Shown in pieces: positions 34,926-43,167 of a DNA stretch of 43,492 nucleotides; the first letter of the stretch is position 1; the number at the start of each line of letters is the position of its first letter. A model generated the notes under the pieces. The model saw only the letters and a program-made list of their open reading frames with translations, was not told the origin of the DNA and did no database searches. The DNA is from Dyadobacter sp. LHD-138 (lineage in GTDB: Bacteria > Bacteroidota > Bacteroidia > Cytophagales > Spirosomataceae): NCBI RefSeq assembly GCF_030929615.1, contig NZ_JAVFVU010000051.1:1-43492 (forward strand), read 5' to 3'. The translations under genes and the position numbers were made by a program.

Positions 34926-35666
34926 ATGTCTGAACAAATAATGCCATTGGAGGAAAATCCCGGGGGTAGTGATTTTTTGCCGGGGCTGGCCATGGACTTT
35001 GTTATTTTTGGTTTTCATCAATATCAGTTAAAAATTCTCTTGCTCGAATACCGCAATACTGATCTTTTTGCTTTGCCCGGCGGGTTCGTCAAAAAGCAGG
35101 AAAACTTAAACGATGCTGCCCGCAGGGTTTTAGCCGAGCGCACGAGCCTTACCAATATCTATCTCGAACAATTTTATACATTTGGCGATCTTGCCCGTTA
35201 CGATCAGGTTCCTATGCGAACAATCATGCAGGCCAAAGGACTCGTCCCGACAGACGAACACTGGCTGCTCCACAGGTTTATATCCGTTGGGTATTATGCG
35301 CTGATAGACTTTACAAAAGCAGTGCCGACTCCCGATCCGCTTTCGGATACCTGTACCTGGTACGACCTCGACAATTTGCCCGGACTCATGCTTGATCATG
35401 CCGATATCGTCCGGAAAGCCCTGCAAACCTTGCGGGCAGATCTGGATCGTAAGCTCATCGGGTATGATAGCTGGGCGGCTCCACTGCTGCCCGAGGCCTT
35501 TACCATGGCCGATTTGCAGAAACTTTATGAAACTATATTAGGGCAAAAACTCCGCCGGTCCAGCTTCCAGCGTAAGATGCTCAGTCTTAATATTTTGGAA
35601 CGACTCGAAAAACAATACAGCGGCGGGGCCCATAAAGCGCCATATCTGTATCAGTTCAAACAATAA
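34926..35666 (+). CDS. Nudix-type transcriptional regulator (NrtR/AraR-like)
   Basis: This 246-residue protein has an N-terminal Nudix domain (about 18-165) and a C-terminal winged helix (about 175-240, FTMADLQKLYETILGQKLRR and SSFQRKMLSLNILERL). The Nudix box is degenerate. G53 and E59 are kept, but the catalytic REUxEE reads R67-VLAER, so the protein should not hydrolyse nucleotides. This is typical of NrtR-family repressors that use the Nudix fold to sense ADP-ribose or, in Bacteroidota AraR, sugars. The target is probably the divergent carboxylesterase gene and itself, through the inverted repeat between them. Confidence 0.88.
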   Translation: MSEQIMPLEENPGGSDFLPGLAMDFVIFGFHQYQLKILLLEYRNTDLFALPGGFVKKQENLNDAARRVLAERTSLTNIYLEQFYTFGDLARYDQVPMRTIMQAKGLVPTDEHWLLHRFISVGYYALIDFTKAVPTPDPLSDTCTWYDLDNLPGLMLDHADIVRKALQTLRADLDRKLIGYDSWAAPLLPEAFTMADLQKLYETILGQKLRRSSFQRKMLSLNILERLEKQYSGGAHKAPYLYQFKQ

Positions 35667-35815
35667 ACCTGGGACACGATTACAATATCTCTTTTATCCA
35701 AACCGCTGTTATTGACAAAAAGCGTTTGACCGGCACGGCATTAACAAAATACCGCGACACTCGCTCCATCCTGTTATTCATTGTAAGGATATTGTCGACG
35801 GAGACAAAACGCTTG

Positions 35816-36394
35816 TTATTGTTTCATAAAATTAAACCCAAAAGCAGTGCCAACACCGAGGGCGGCTCCGGCAACGACATCGGATGGATTGTGTACGCCC
35901 AGATACACCCTCGAATACCCGACGGTGCCGGCCCATAAAAATGCGGGAGCGGCAACATACCATTTAGGATAAGCCATCGACAACGCCGTTGCCGTGCTAA
36001 AAGAGGCCGATGTATGGCCTGAAGGCATCGAGTATTCGCCAGGTTTGTAAACCGGCGTCAGGCTCAGATGAACCAGAAATGGCCTGGGTCTTTTAATTAT
36101 TCTTTTCAATGCAAAATTTAAAAGCGCCGTCGTTGCCGTGCTGCTGACAACATAAAGCGCGTTTTGACGCATATCTTTATTGTGATCTATGGCGCCTGCG
36201 ACAAACAAACCAGCTGGTATTGCGATATTCACATAGTTATTTGCATCAGAAATAATCTTCAGCGCCCTGGTCTGCGTGGCCGTTCGGGATACTTCTGTTT
36301 TTTGGAGGATTTTAAGATCCAGCTTATCCATGCCGCCTTGCGCATGGACAGTACAAGACCATAAAAGACAAAAAATCAATAGGATTTTATTCAT
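35816..36394 (-). CDS. PAP2-family phosphatase
   Basis: This 192-residue protein has a signal peptide (MNKILLIFCLLWSCTVHAQG) and the three PAP2 motifs: KRIIKRPRP (97-105), PSGHTS (124-129) and SRVYLGVHNPSDV (161-173). These give a vanadium-haloperoxidase-type active site with two histidines. It removes phosphate from lipid phosphates or similar compounds at the membrane's periplasmic face. One or two further hydrophobic helices are present (VNIAIPAGLFVAGA, VVSSTATTALLNFAL). It stands alone on this strand. Confidence 0.92.
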   Translation of the reverse strand: MNKILLIFCLLWSCTVHAQGGMDKLDLKILQKTEVSRTATQTRALKIISDANNYVNIAIPAGLFVAGAIDHNKDMRQNALYVVSSTATTALLNFALKRIIKRPRPFLVHLSLTPVYKPGEYSMPSGHTSASFSTATALSMAYPKWYVAAPAFLWAGTVGYSRVYLGVHNPSDVVAGAALGVGTAFGFNFMKQ

Positions 36395-36563
36395 GCAGCA
36401 AAAGCGATTACAAACCCCGGATATAGCGCATAATACCCTTTATTGGTCTAAAAAATTCAACGCCAATGAATGTACATAAAATAGCCATAGGTTACAAAAA
36501 ATTGCTCCAATAAGTAATTAAAAACCGGTGTTTCCTCTATACGTTGGACGTATAAAAAATATG

Positions 36564-36591
36564 CTTGATAGTTTGATTTAAAACTATCAAG
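36564..36591. promoter_or_regulatory. MarR-type operator
   Basis: CTTGATAGTTT (36564-36574) and its exact complement (36581-36591) are separated by six bases. TTGATAGTTT/AAACTATCAA is a form common for MarR proteins. It overlaps the -33 element of the marR promoter (TTTG 36572-36575, then 20 bases, then TAACTTTA 36596-36603), so binding should repress. Confidence 0.65.
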
Positions 36592-36665
36592 TCATTAACT
36601 TTATGGATAGCATGCATCGTAAAAAGGCTTAAAAATCTGGCACGACCTGTTAAAATATCTTCTTC

Positions 36666-37145
36666 ATGGACAGCTCATCAGTCATAAAGAAATCAAAGTC
36701 CGACCTCGCCATTGAGATGGGACGAACCATGACCGAGCTACGGAATCTGCTCCGCCAGTCTATTCAGTTAAAAATCAAAGAACATGGCATCAACATCACC
36801 TTTGAGATGCTGGAAGTACTCTATCACCTCTGGCAAAAAGATGGAATTAATCAACAGGAAATCGCCGATCTGACCCTGAAAGATAAATCCAGCATGACCT
36901 ACATGATTGATAATATGGTCAAACGGGATATGGTGAAAAGAGTCGAAGACGGGCTTGACAGAAGGAACAAACTAATTTTCCTGACGGAAACCGGAATTGA
37001 GCTCCGCAGACAATTACATCCCTGGATCGCCGAAGTGTATGATCTGGCGACGGAAGATTTCGAATTAAAAAATCTGGAATACGGCATTGATATGTTTCAG
37101 AAAATGATCCTCCATTTAAGAAAAAGCAATCCTTCATCCGACTAA
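36666..37145 (+). CDS. MarR-family transcriptional regulator
   Basis: This 159-residue winged-helix protein has dimerisation helices at both ends. The recognition helix region is QQEIADLTLKDKSSMTYMIDNMVKRDMVKRVEDG, interrupted here only by its turn, followed by the wing DRRNKLIFLTETG. The ligand is unknown. An 11-bp inverted repeat of MarR type upstream suggests autoregulation. The universal-stress gene starts 24 bases after its stop, so the two form an operon. Confidence 0.93.
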   Translation: MDSSSVIKKSKSDLAIEMGRTMTELRNLLRQSIQLKIKEHGINITFEMLEVLYHLWQKDGINQQEIADLTLKDKSSMTYMIDNMVKRDMVKRVEDGLDRRNKLIFLTETGIELRRQLHPWIAEVYDLATEDFELKNLEYGIDMFQKMILHLRKSNPSSD

Positions 37146-37169
37146 AATAAACTTAAAATCCCTACAGAC

Positions 37170-38018
37170 ATGAAAACGATTTTGATCCCGGTTGATTTCT
37201 CTTTCACTTCCGCCAACGCCCTACAATACATTGCCGATGCCAGTGAAGATATTGATATCGAGCGTATCATTTTACTCAAAACACATTACATCTCCGTTTA
37301 CACCCATATCATTCCATCCTCGGAATACGGACAATCCAATGCAGAACTGGTTATGGAAGAAAGGCAGGAAATTGAAGACCATTTGCGTGCGACAGGCCAG
37401 GAACTGCTAAAGAAATGTAAACCCGGTGTTCATGTGGAAGTAGCCGTCAGCGACCTTCCGATTCTTCGGGCGATTCATGACATGATTAAAGATTACCAGC
37501 CTCAGCTACTGTTGTTAGGCAGTGACAGCGCTGGTTACGACAGTCACATTGGTGAGTACGTAATCGAAATTACGCAGATCAGCAGCGTTCCTGTACTGAT
37601 TATCCCCACCATCAGCCGGTATCAAAAACTGGACAGCATTTTGGTCCCCTGTGATTTCAACGCCATTGCGCGGCTTACGCTCTTGCAGAAACTGCACAAA
37701 ATACAACTCATGCTAAACCCAGCACTGACCATCCTGAACGTGGGCCCTTTTGATCAGCACTCTGCAAAAGAAGGATTCCATAAAGCACTGCTGAAAGAAC
37801 AACTGGGCGACTTTAAATACAAACTATACTACTCAGAAGAGAAAAACATAGCCAAGGGGATTTTAAATTTTGCCAGACAAAATGAAGAAATCCAGCTGAT
37901 CGTCGCACTGCCCGGCAAGCACAGTTTCTTTTATAAGCTGACACACCGCAGCATTACTGAGGCCATTGCGCTAAATACACAGATACCTGTTTTAATACTT
38001 AAAGAGAGTCAGACATAA
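37170..38018 (+). CDS. Tandem universal stress protein
   Basis: This 282-residue protein has two UspA domains. The first (1-150) begins MKTILIPVDFSFTSANALQY and ends in a nucleotide-binding-like segment LLLLGSDSAGYDSHIGEYV. The second (about 152-280) begins LDSILVPCDFNAIARL and ends LIVALPGKHSFFYKLTHRS. The G-2x-G-9x-G-(S/T) ATP motif is partial in both halves, so ATP binding is uncertain. Double Usp proteins of this size are common in Bacteroidota. It is encoded just downstream of a MarR regulator. Confidence 0.9.
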   Translation: MKTILIPVDFSFTSANALQYIADASEDIDIERIILLKTHYISVYTHIIPSSEYGQSNAELVMEERQEIEDHLRATGQELLKKCKPGVHVEVAVSDLPILRAIHDMIKDYQPQLLLLGSDSAGYDSHIGEYVIEITQISSVPVLIIPTISRYQKLDSILVPCDFNAIARLTLLQKLHKIQLMLNPALTILNVGPFDQHSAKEGFHKALLKEQLGDFKYKLYYSEEKNIAKGILNFARQNEEIQLIVALPGKHSFFYKLTHRSITEAIALNTQIPVLILKESQT

Positions 38019-38138
38019 ACGCAGTACGCTCCTCATCCAGCCCCCGCTCGTTTGTAGTATTAACGATACATTAATAACAAAAGGGAATATTCTAAATCCG
38101 TAAATTTGAACCCAGTACCCCTATTTATTCGAAGCAAA

Positions 38139-38172
38139 AGCACAATTGGTCCAATGTAGGACCAATTGTGCT
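38139..38172. repeat. Perfect 14-bp hairpin
   Basis: Arms at 38139-38152 and 38159-38172 (AGCACAATTGGTCC and its complement) have a six-base loop. No T run follows, so it is a poor terminator. It could be an mRNA-end stabiliser for the usp transcript or a protein-binding palindrome. Confidence 0.6.
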
Positions 38173-38357
38173 GGCACGCTACCTTTCCTTATGTATATCC
38201 GTCAAAGAAGACTTCTACAAGATATTTTTATAAATCTTCCAATAATAGTTAATAATTTTTTGGTATAAAATTTATCAACTACTTGAAAATTAGTATATTA
38301 AATCATAATTAGAATAATACCATTTGGAAGCTATCTGGAATTAACCTAATATTGTAT

Positions 38358-38404
38358 GTAGAATTTATCTATAAAATAAGATAGATAAGTAACATTAATT
38401 CTAC
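38358..38404. repeat. Nested AT-rich hairpin
   Basis: Outer arms GTAGAATT (38358-38365) and AATTCTAC (38397-38404) enclose inner arms TTATCTAT (38365-38372) and ATAGATAA (38381-38388). This nested pairing is unlikely to be a coding accident and could be an RNA fold or an operator array. Confidence 0.4.
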
Positions 38405-38974
38405 AAAAAAAATTGAGAATTATTATAATCCTTAATACCATCCCCCTCCGACGCCATTTAAGAAGATAACTGTTTGCGTATTATCCGGCTTTAAAGAATA
38501 TCACTTACTCAATTTCTCAACGTTATGATGAACCATTTTTCACAACATGCCTTCAGCCTGACTAACGCACGGCTGTTACAAAAAGAAATTCCCCCTACCC
38601 CTCTCCTCCGGCATCGTCCCTTATTTGTTGCAAAAGTACAGGCAGAGCATCTGACCTGATGTACCTGGTTTTTTCATTTAAGAACTTTCAAGGCAACGAT
38701 CTCAAATTTAAGCTTTAACCCTCACTAAAAGAGTTCCGGTTTTCAGGTCGGTCAGCCGCCGAAAATCGTAGTTCGTCACTTAAAAAGTTGGTATTTCCCA
38801 GCCAGGAAAAATTGCGTAAGCAAACTTTTTTCGGCGCAGGAAAATTATGTGCTTTCATCAAACCTTTTCGGTTTGTTTTCAGGAAGTTTTGTACTAAAAA
38901 TTTAAGTAACTAAAAGTAACATAATTTAATTTTTCATCCACCAAACCATTTGTTCACCTAACAATTTTTCAACT

Positions 38975-40012
38975 ATGAAGCCACATTTTTTGAAATCAGC
39001 CATGCTTTGCATGATGCTCACGGCTGCACTTTTCAACTGTAAGGACAAGGACGCGGACTCTTTGCAACCAGCAAACAACGAGTTGTCACAGCAAATTGAC
39101 AAACTTGAACTTGGAGAGGTAACCATCGCGGTCACGCCCGAGGTAACTTACAACGCCGGAAATGTGGAGCTGTCCACACAAACGAAAATATTAAACTCTG
39201 ATCTTGAATCTATTGCAGGATCACAAACAGTGCCGGGCAGTGTATCAAAAGCGGCCAACGAAACTTCGGCATTGTTAACAGCAACGGAAATCAAAACGCT
39301 GAACGCGTTGACAACCGCCAATATTGCCGACAAAAACACAGCGGAATCTGCAAAGATGAAAGCCATTTTAGCGAAAGTTTCGGCCGATTCCAAAGTACAG
39401 GTTTACCTGCCAAAGCTATCGTTGCCATCTGTAACAGAAATTAAATCTGTACGGATTGGAAGCACAGTCGAGAGTACATTAAGAACTTCGGCCACCGAAG
39501 CGAAAAGTGATGACGAGTGTATTCAACGCGCTAACGACAAGTTCAGCAAAACCAAGGACCGTCTGGACGAAAGCAAAGCAAAAGCCTCTGAAAAGGTTGC
39601 CGATGCTTACAACAAAGACCTGGATAAAATTGCCAAAAATCTTGCAAAATGTGTTGACCAAACCGCTGCGGATCGCTTTGAAAAGATGCGTCAGGATGGT
39701 ATCAAAATAGCAAACATCGCTTTGGCAGCATTGGAAAAGGCAAAACCTTACATCAGCACGGCACAATACGAAGTAACCAAAGCACTCATCAACATACAGT
39801 TACTAGACTTCCTTACCAAGGTTAATCAGTTAGAGGCAACAAAAATTGCAACCTGTACGGAAATCGCTGCCATTGCAAAAGCAGCAGCAACAGGCGTGAG
39901 AGATTCCAACCTGGCTGCAATCGAAAGCGCATACAACATTGCACTTACAAAAGCACAGGAGCTGAAAGATAAAATGATCGAAAATTGCCACAATCAGGGC
40001 GGCGGAAACTAA
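38975..40012 (+). CDS. Helix-rich lipoprotein of unknown function
   Basis: This 345-residue protein has a lipoprotein signal MKPHFLKSAMLCMMLTAALF, then N-C22, with KDKDADS after the cysteine. The first half (about 40-180) is Thr/Ala-rich and helical. The second half (about 180-340) is a long Lys/Glu/Ala-rich helical region with four cysteines (DDECIQR, LAKCVDQ, IATCTEI, IENCHNQ) spaced to allow disulfides between helices. I recognise no family. It follows a long gene-free stretch and is followed by a strong terminator, so it is monocistronic. Confidence 0.75.
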   Translation: MKPHFLKSAMLCMMLTAALFNCKDKDADSLQPANNELSQQIDKLELGEVTIAVTPEVTYNAGNVELSTQTKILNSDLESIAGSQTVPGSVSKAANETSALLTATEIKTLNALTTANIADKNTAESAKMKAILAKVSADSKVQVYLPKLSLPSVTEIKSVRIGSTVESTLRTSATEAKSDDECIQRANDKFSKTKDRLDESKAKASEKVADAYNKDLDKIAKNLAKCVDQTAADRFEKMRQDGIKIANIALAALEKAKPYISTAQYEVTKALINIQLLDFLTKVNQLEATKIATCTEIAAIAKAAATGVRDSNLAAIESAYNIALTKAQELKDKMIENCHNQGGGN

Positions 40013-40032
40013 TCAGAATCCCGCAAAATGTT

Positions 40033-40071
40033 TATACAAGAAAGGGCGGAGTTTCCGCCCTTTCTTGTATA
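40033..40071. terminator. Strong hairpin between convergent genes
   Basis: Perfect 18-bp arms (40033-40050 and 40054-40071) flank a three-base loop, with GC-rich centres and T-rich outer ends. It should stop both the lipoprotein gene and the convergent YdeI-type gene. Confidence 0.9.
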
Positions 40072-40082
40072 CGAGCAAAAAA

Positions 40083-40556
40083 CTAAAATGATTTCACTTT
40101 CAGCCGGTCGATCATCTTGATTGCCCTATCAATTCTTGTTTGTACTACGCTCGAAGATGCGACATAATGGATAATGCCGCGCTGGTGACTCGGGATGAGC
40201 ATGTGAAAAAGTCGGTTACCTTCCTCATCGATGGCCAGGAGTTCCGTCAGTTCCTCGGGCATATCCCGTCCATAGATACTCTCATCCTTCCAGACCTGCA
40301 CATGAATATTATCACCGAGCCTTATTTTTGCCTGCGTCCGCAATGCTGTTGCTACATTGATATAAAAACCGCCACCGCCTTTTGGCCTGATGGCGCACTG
40401 GAATTCCGTATTACCATTAAGCAGACAAACCATCCGAACCGGTTTTCTGCCTTCTACAAATTGCTCTGCAACTTCGTCCGGGACAATAATAAAGTAATAA
40501 CCTCCTTTGTCAGGAAATCTTTCCAGCAATGATTCAAAATGAACGGGTTCTGCCAA
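40083..40556 (-). CDS. DUF1905/YdeI-type protein
   Basis: This 157-residue cytoplasmic protein has an N-terminal DUF1905 beta-barrel (about 1-95; YYFIIVPDEVAEQFVEGRKP, VRMVCLLNGNTEFQCAI, IRLGDNIHVQV). Its C-terminal segment is of the YdeI/OmpD-associated type (about 105-157; MPEELTELLAIDEEGNRLFH, LIPSHQRGIIHYV, TRIDRAIKMIDRL). Proteins of this type have been linked to bacteriocin protection and envelope functions, but the biochemical role is unknown. It lies after the DUF1080 gene on the same strand (36 bases) and may be cotranscribed with it. Confidence 0.8.
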   Translation of the reverse strand: MAEPVHFESLLERFPDKGGYYFIIVPDEVAEQFVEGRKPVRMVCLLNGNTEFQCAIRPKGGGGFYINVATALRTQAKIRLGDNIHVQVWKDESIYGRDMPEELTELLAIDEEGNRLFHMLIPSHQRGIIHYVASSSVVQTRIDRAIKMIDRLKVKSF

Positions 40557-40592
40557 TGCGGTTCTGTTTTTTCAATAAAAATATTTTGACTT

Positions 40593-41237
40593 TTATTCAG
40601 TCAAAGGTTTCACCTGGATATCTTTAAAAAGCACAACACTTTTAGGATCATGCGCCTGCAAGGCAAATGTCCCGCTGCTCAAAATTCTGTTTAGATGATC
40701 TGCTGATCTTTTATCAATGTCCGTTTCTTCGTAATCCACAACGGTTTTGTCATTGATTTTAACGGTAATGCGCTTGCCTTCTACCCGGATATATTCAGTA
40801 TACCACTCGTTATCCTTCACATAAGTCTCCTTCACATCCTGAATATCATACAAACTGCCTGTTCTTTTCCAGTCGGTATGCGAGTTATTAACCTGAATTT
40901 CATAACCCTTCGAAGGCCAGCCCTTCTCCTGATAATCCGTGTGGATATAAATGCCGGAATTGGCACCCGGTTTGGTCATCACCTGCGCCCTGAATTCGAA
41001 GTTTTTAAACATATGGTTTTTGATCGGCCCCTCATAAAATAGGTGCGCCCTTGGACCTGCAACCTGAATAGCTCCATCGACCACCGAAAACGAACCTGCA
41101 TTCTCTCCGACTTTCCAGCCGTTCAAAGACTTTCCGTCAAAAATAGAAATCCATCCGTCCTGCTTCGGCGCAGAAACAAAACTCCCAAGAACAGCCAAAA
41201 ACAAAAGTGCAGCAAATAAGTTTATCGTCTTTTTCAT
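40593..41237 (-). CDS. DUF1080 (3-keto-disaccharide hydrolase-fold) secreted protein
   Basis: The ATG at 41237 (MKKTINLFAALLFLAVLGSFVSA) is preferred over one four codons upstream because it opens a clean signal peptide. The 214-residue protein has the jelly-roll signature GWISIFDGKSLNGWKVG, then NFEFRAQVMTKPGANSGIYIH, GYEIQVNNSHTDWKRTGSLYD and GTFALQAHDPKSVVLFKDIQ. The family, now named for hydrolysis of 3-keto-glycosides, is abundant in Bacteroidota. It acts outside the cytoplasm on sugars or glycosides; the exact substrate is unknown. Confidence 0.92.
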   Translation of the reverse strand: MKKTINLFAALLFLAVLGSFVSAPKQDGWISIFDGKSLNGWKVGENAGSFSVVDGAIQVAGPRAHLFYEGPIKNHMFKNFEFRAQVMTKPGANSGIYIHTDYQEKGWPSKGYEIQVNNSHTDWKRTGSLYDIQDVKETYVKDNEWYTEYIRVEGKRITVKINDKTVVDYEETDIDKRSADHLNRILSSGTFALQAHDPKSVVLFKDIQVKPLTE

Positions 41238-41369
41238 AAAATTGGTCAAAATAGAAGGAAAGTTCTGATTGATTTTGTTTAGTTAAAAGCAGCAGAATCA
41301 ATCAAAACTACTGTAATACAGGTCAAAATCTATTCATAAAAAGTTAAAATCAGAATCAAACAATCGCCT

Positions 41370-41377
41370 TATATTTG
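41370..41377 (+). promoter_or_regulatory. -7 element of the ABC transporter gene
   Basis: TATATTTG fully matches TAnnTTTG and lies 20 bases before the ATG. No clear -33 TTG is seen in the standard window. Confidence 0.5.
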
Positions 41378-41397
41378 CCTGACAAACGATCATTTCA

Positions 41398-43167
41398 ATG
41401 CGTAACCCCTATATTTCCTTACTGGCCACCGCCTGGCGTTATGCCCGTCAGCAAAAAAAACGTTATTTGCTGATCTACGGACTTTTTGTAATGGCCAACG
41501 TTGTTTTAGCATTACATCCACTTTTGTACGGCTGGTTTGTCGAATCCGTTCAGAAAGATAGTGACGCTGTGCTTAAAAATGTCTGGTGGTATGCCGGCGC
41601 ATACATTGGGCTGACTTTGCTGGAATGGGCTTTTCATGGGCCAGCCCGGGTCATGGAACGGAAACTTGCTTTTGATCTGAGCCGTAATTTCCTTGACGAA
41701 CTTTATCATCAGTCCCTGCACCTGCCGATCCGCTGGCATCAGGACCACCACAGCGGCGCGACAATCAACCGGATCAGAAAAGCCTATGAAGCCCTTAAAG
41801 ATTTCTTTCAAAACGGCTTCATGTTCCTTCATGCGTTTTCAAAATTTATTTTTTCCTTCATTGCCATTGTGTACTTCTCACCTTTGTTTGGCACCATTGG
41901 CGTCGCAATAGGTATTGTAACGGTCTGGGTTATTTTTCAGTTTGACAAACCCTTTATCAAAGCACTCGACGACACCAATGAAAAGGAGCACATCGTCTCC
42001 TCCACGCTCTTCGACAGTCTTTCCAATATCATCACCGTGATCACCCTACGCCTTGAAAAAAGAATGCAAGTAAGTCTGATGAACAAGGTGGGTGATGTTT
42101 TTCCACCCTTCAAAAAGCAGGTGACAATCAACGAATGGAAATGGTTTGTCGCCAGTCTTTTCATCGGACTGATTTATATCGTGGTAACCATTGGTTTTAT
42201 TTACCAGCATTATACCCCCGGAACCGTGTTTCTGGTTGGCGGGCTTGTAACCCTTCTTGGGTATGTCAATCAGTTCACCAGTGTTTTCCAGGACGTCGCC
42301 TGGCAGTATACCGAAATCATCCGCTACAACACAGAGGTCCAGACCGCCAGAATTATCGGCCAGGCTTATCAGGAACATCATCGTGCCGAAACAAGCACGC
42401 CGCTTCCGGTTAACTGGAAGGAAATCTGGATCAGCGACCTTAGTTTCTCGCACGCAGACACCTATGCGTCTGATAAAAAGGCCCATAGTTTACATGCACT
42501 TAATATCAAAATCCGCCGCGGTCAGCGGATTGCTTTTATCGGTGAAAGCGGAAGTGGTAAAAGCACGCTACTTGCCTTGCTTCGTGGACTGTATGAGGCA
42601 GAAAAAAATGTTCGGCTATCTGTTGATAACGCTGAAAACCTGCCACTGGAAGTCATTTCCGATACCGTCACGCTTTTCCCTCAGGATCCCGAAATTTTTG
42701 AAAACACGATCGAATACAATATCACGCTGGGCCTTCCTTTCGACGCAACAGAAATACAGCATGTCTGCGATACAGCACAATTCAGCAGTGTAATTGAAAA
42801 ATTACCGAACGGCCTTCAATCCAATATTCAGGAAAAAGGTGTCAATTTATCGGGAGGACAAAAACAACGGCTGGCACTTGCCCGCGGTGTGCTGGCTGCA
42901 AGAAGCAGTGATATTATATTACTCGACGAACCAACCAGCAGTGTAGATCCCAGAACAGAAGCACTTATTTATGATCGTATGTTTGCCGAGTTTAGTGACA
43001 AAGCCGTACTTTCAGCTTTGCACCGACTTCATCTGTTACCAAAATTTGATTACATCTATATTTTGAAGGACGGACACCTGATCGACGAAGGCACCTTTGA
43101 TGCGCTTAATGAGCATAGTATCGTTTTTCGCGATTTGATGGGAAAAAGACAATTAAATGATCAGTAG
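41398..43167 (+). CDS. ABC transporter, fused permease and ATPase (exporter type)
   Basis: This 589-residue half-transporter has an N-terminal six-helix permease (about 20-310) and a C-terminal ATPase (about 345-589). The ATPase motifs are complete: Walker A GESGSGKST (382-390), Q-loop FPQDPEIF, signature LSGGQKQR (484-491), Walker B IILLDEP (506-512) and H-loop H542 (SALHRL). Exporters of this class act as homodimers moving lipids, drugs or peptides. The substrate is unknown. It has its own promoter and no linked partner. Confidence 0.95.
   Translation: MRNPYISLLATAWRYARQQKKRYLLIYGLFVMANVVLALHPLLYGWFVESVQKDSDAVLKNVWWYAGAYIGLTLLEWAFHGPARVMERKLAFDLSRNFLDELYHQSLHLPIRWHQDHHSGATINRIRKAYEALKDFFQNGFMFLHAFSKFIFSFIAIVYFSPLFGTIGVAIGIVTVWVIFQFDKPFIKALDDTNEKEHIVSSTLFDSLSNIITVITLRLEKRMQVSLMNKVGDVFPPFKKQVTINEWKWFVASLFIGLIYIVVTIGFIYQHYTPGTVFLVGGLVTLLGYVNQFTSVFQDVAWQYTEIIRYNTEVQTARIIGQAYQEHHRAETSTPLPVNWKEIWISDLSFSHADTYASDKKAHSLHALNIKIRRGQRIAFIGESGSGKSTLLALLRGLYEAEKNVRLSVDNAENLPLEVISDTVTLFPQDPEIFENTIEYNITLGLPFDATEIQHVCDTAQFSSVIEKLPNGLQSNIQEKGVNLSGGQKQRLALARGVLAARSSDIILLDEPTSSVDPRTEALIYDRMFAEFSDKAVLSALHRLHLLPKFDYIYILKDGHLIDEGTFDALNEHSIVFRDLMGKRQLNDQ

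Larger units (their letters stand above)
38019..38974. other. 950-bp AT-rich gene-poor region
   Basis: No conserved gene is visible. It holds a 14-bp perfect hairpin (38139-38172), a nested hairpin (38358-38404) and a small hairpin with a T-rich tail (38859-38880). There is also a 44-codon frame (38525-38659) without recognisable features. It may be regulatory or RNA-coding. Confidence 0.5.

Noticed and set aside
38525..38659. 44-codon frame in the gene-poor region
   Set aside because: No ribosome-binding site, promoter or recognisable motif; listed only as part of the intergenic description.
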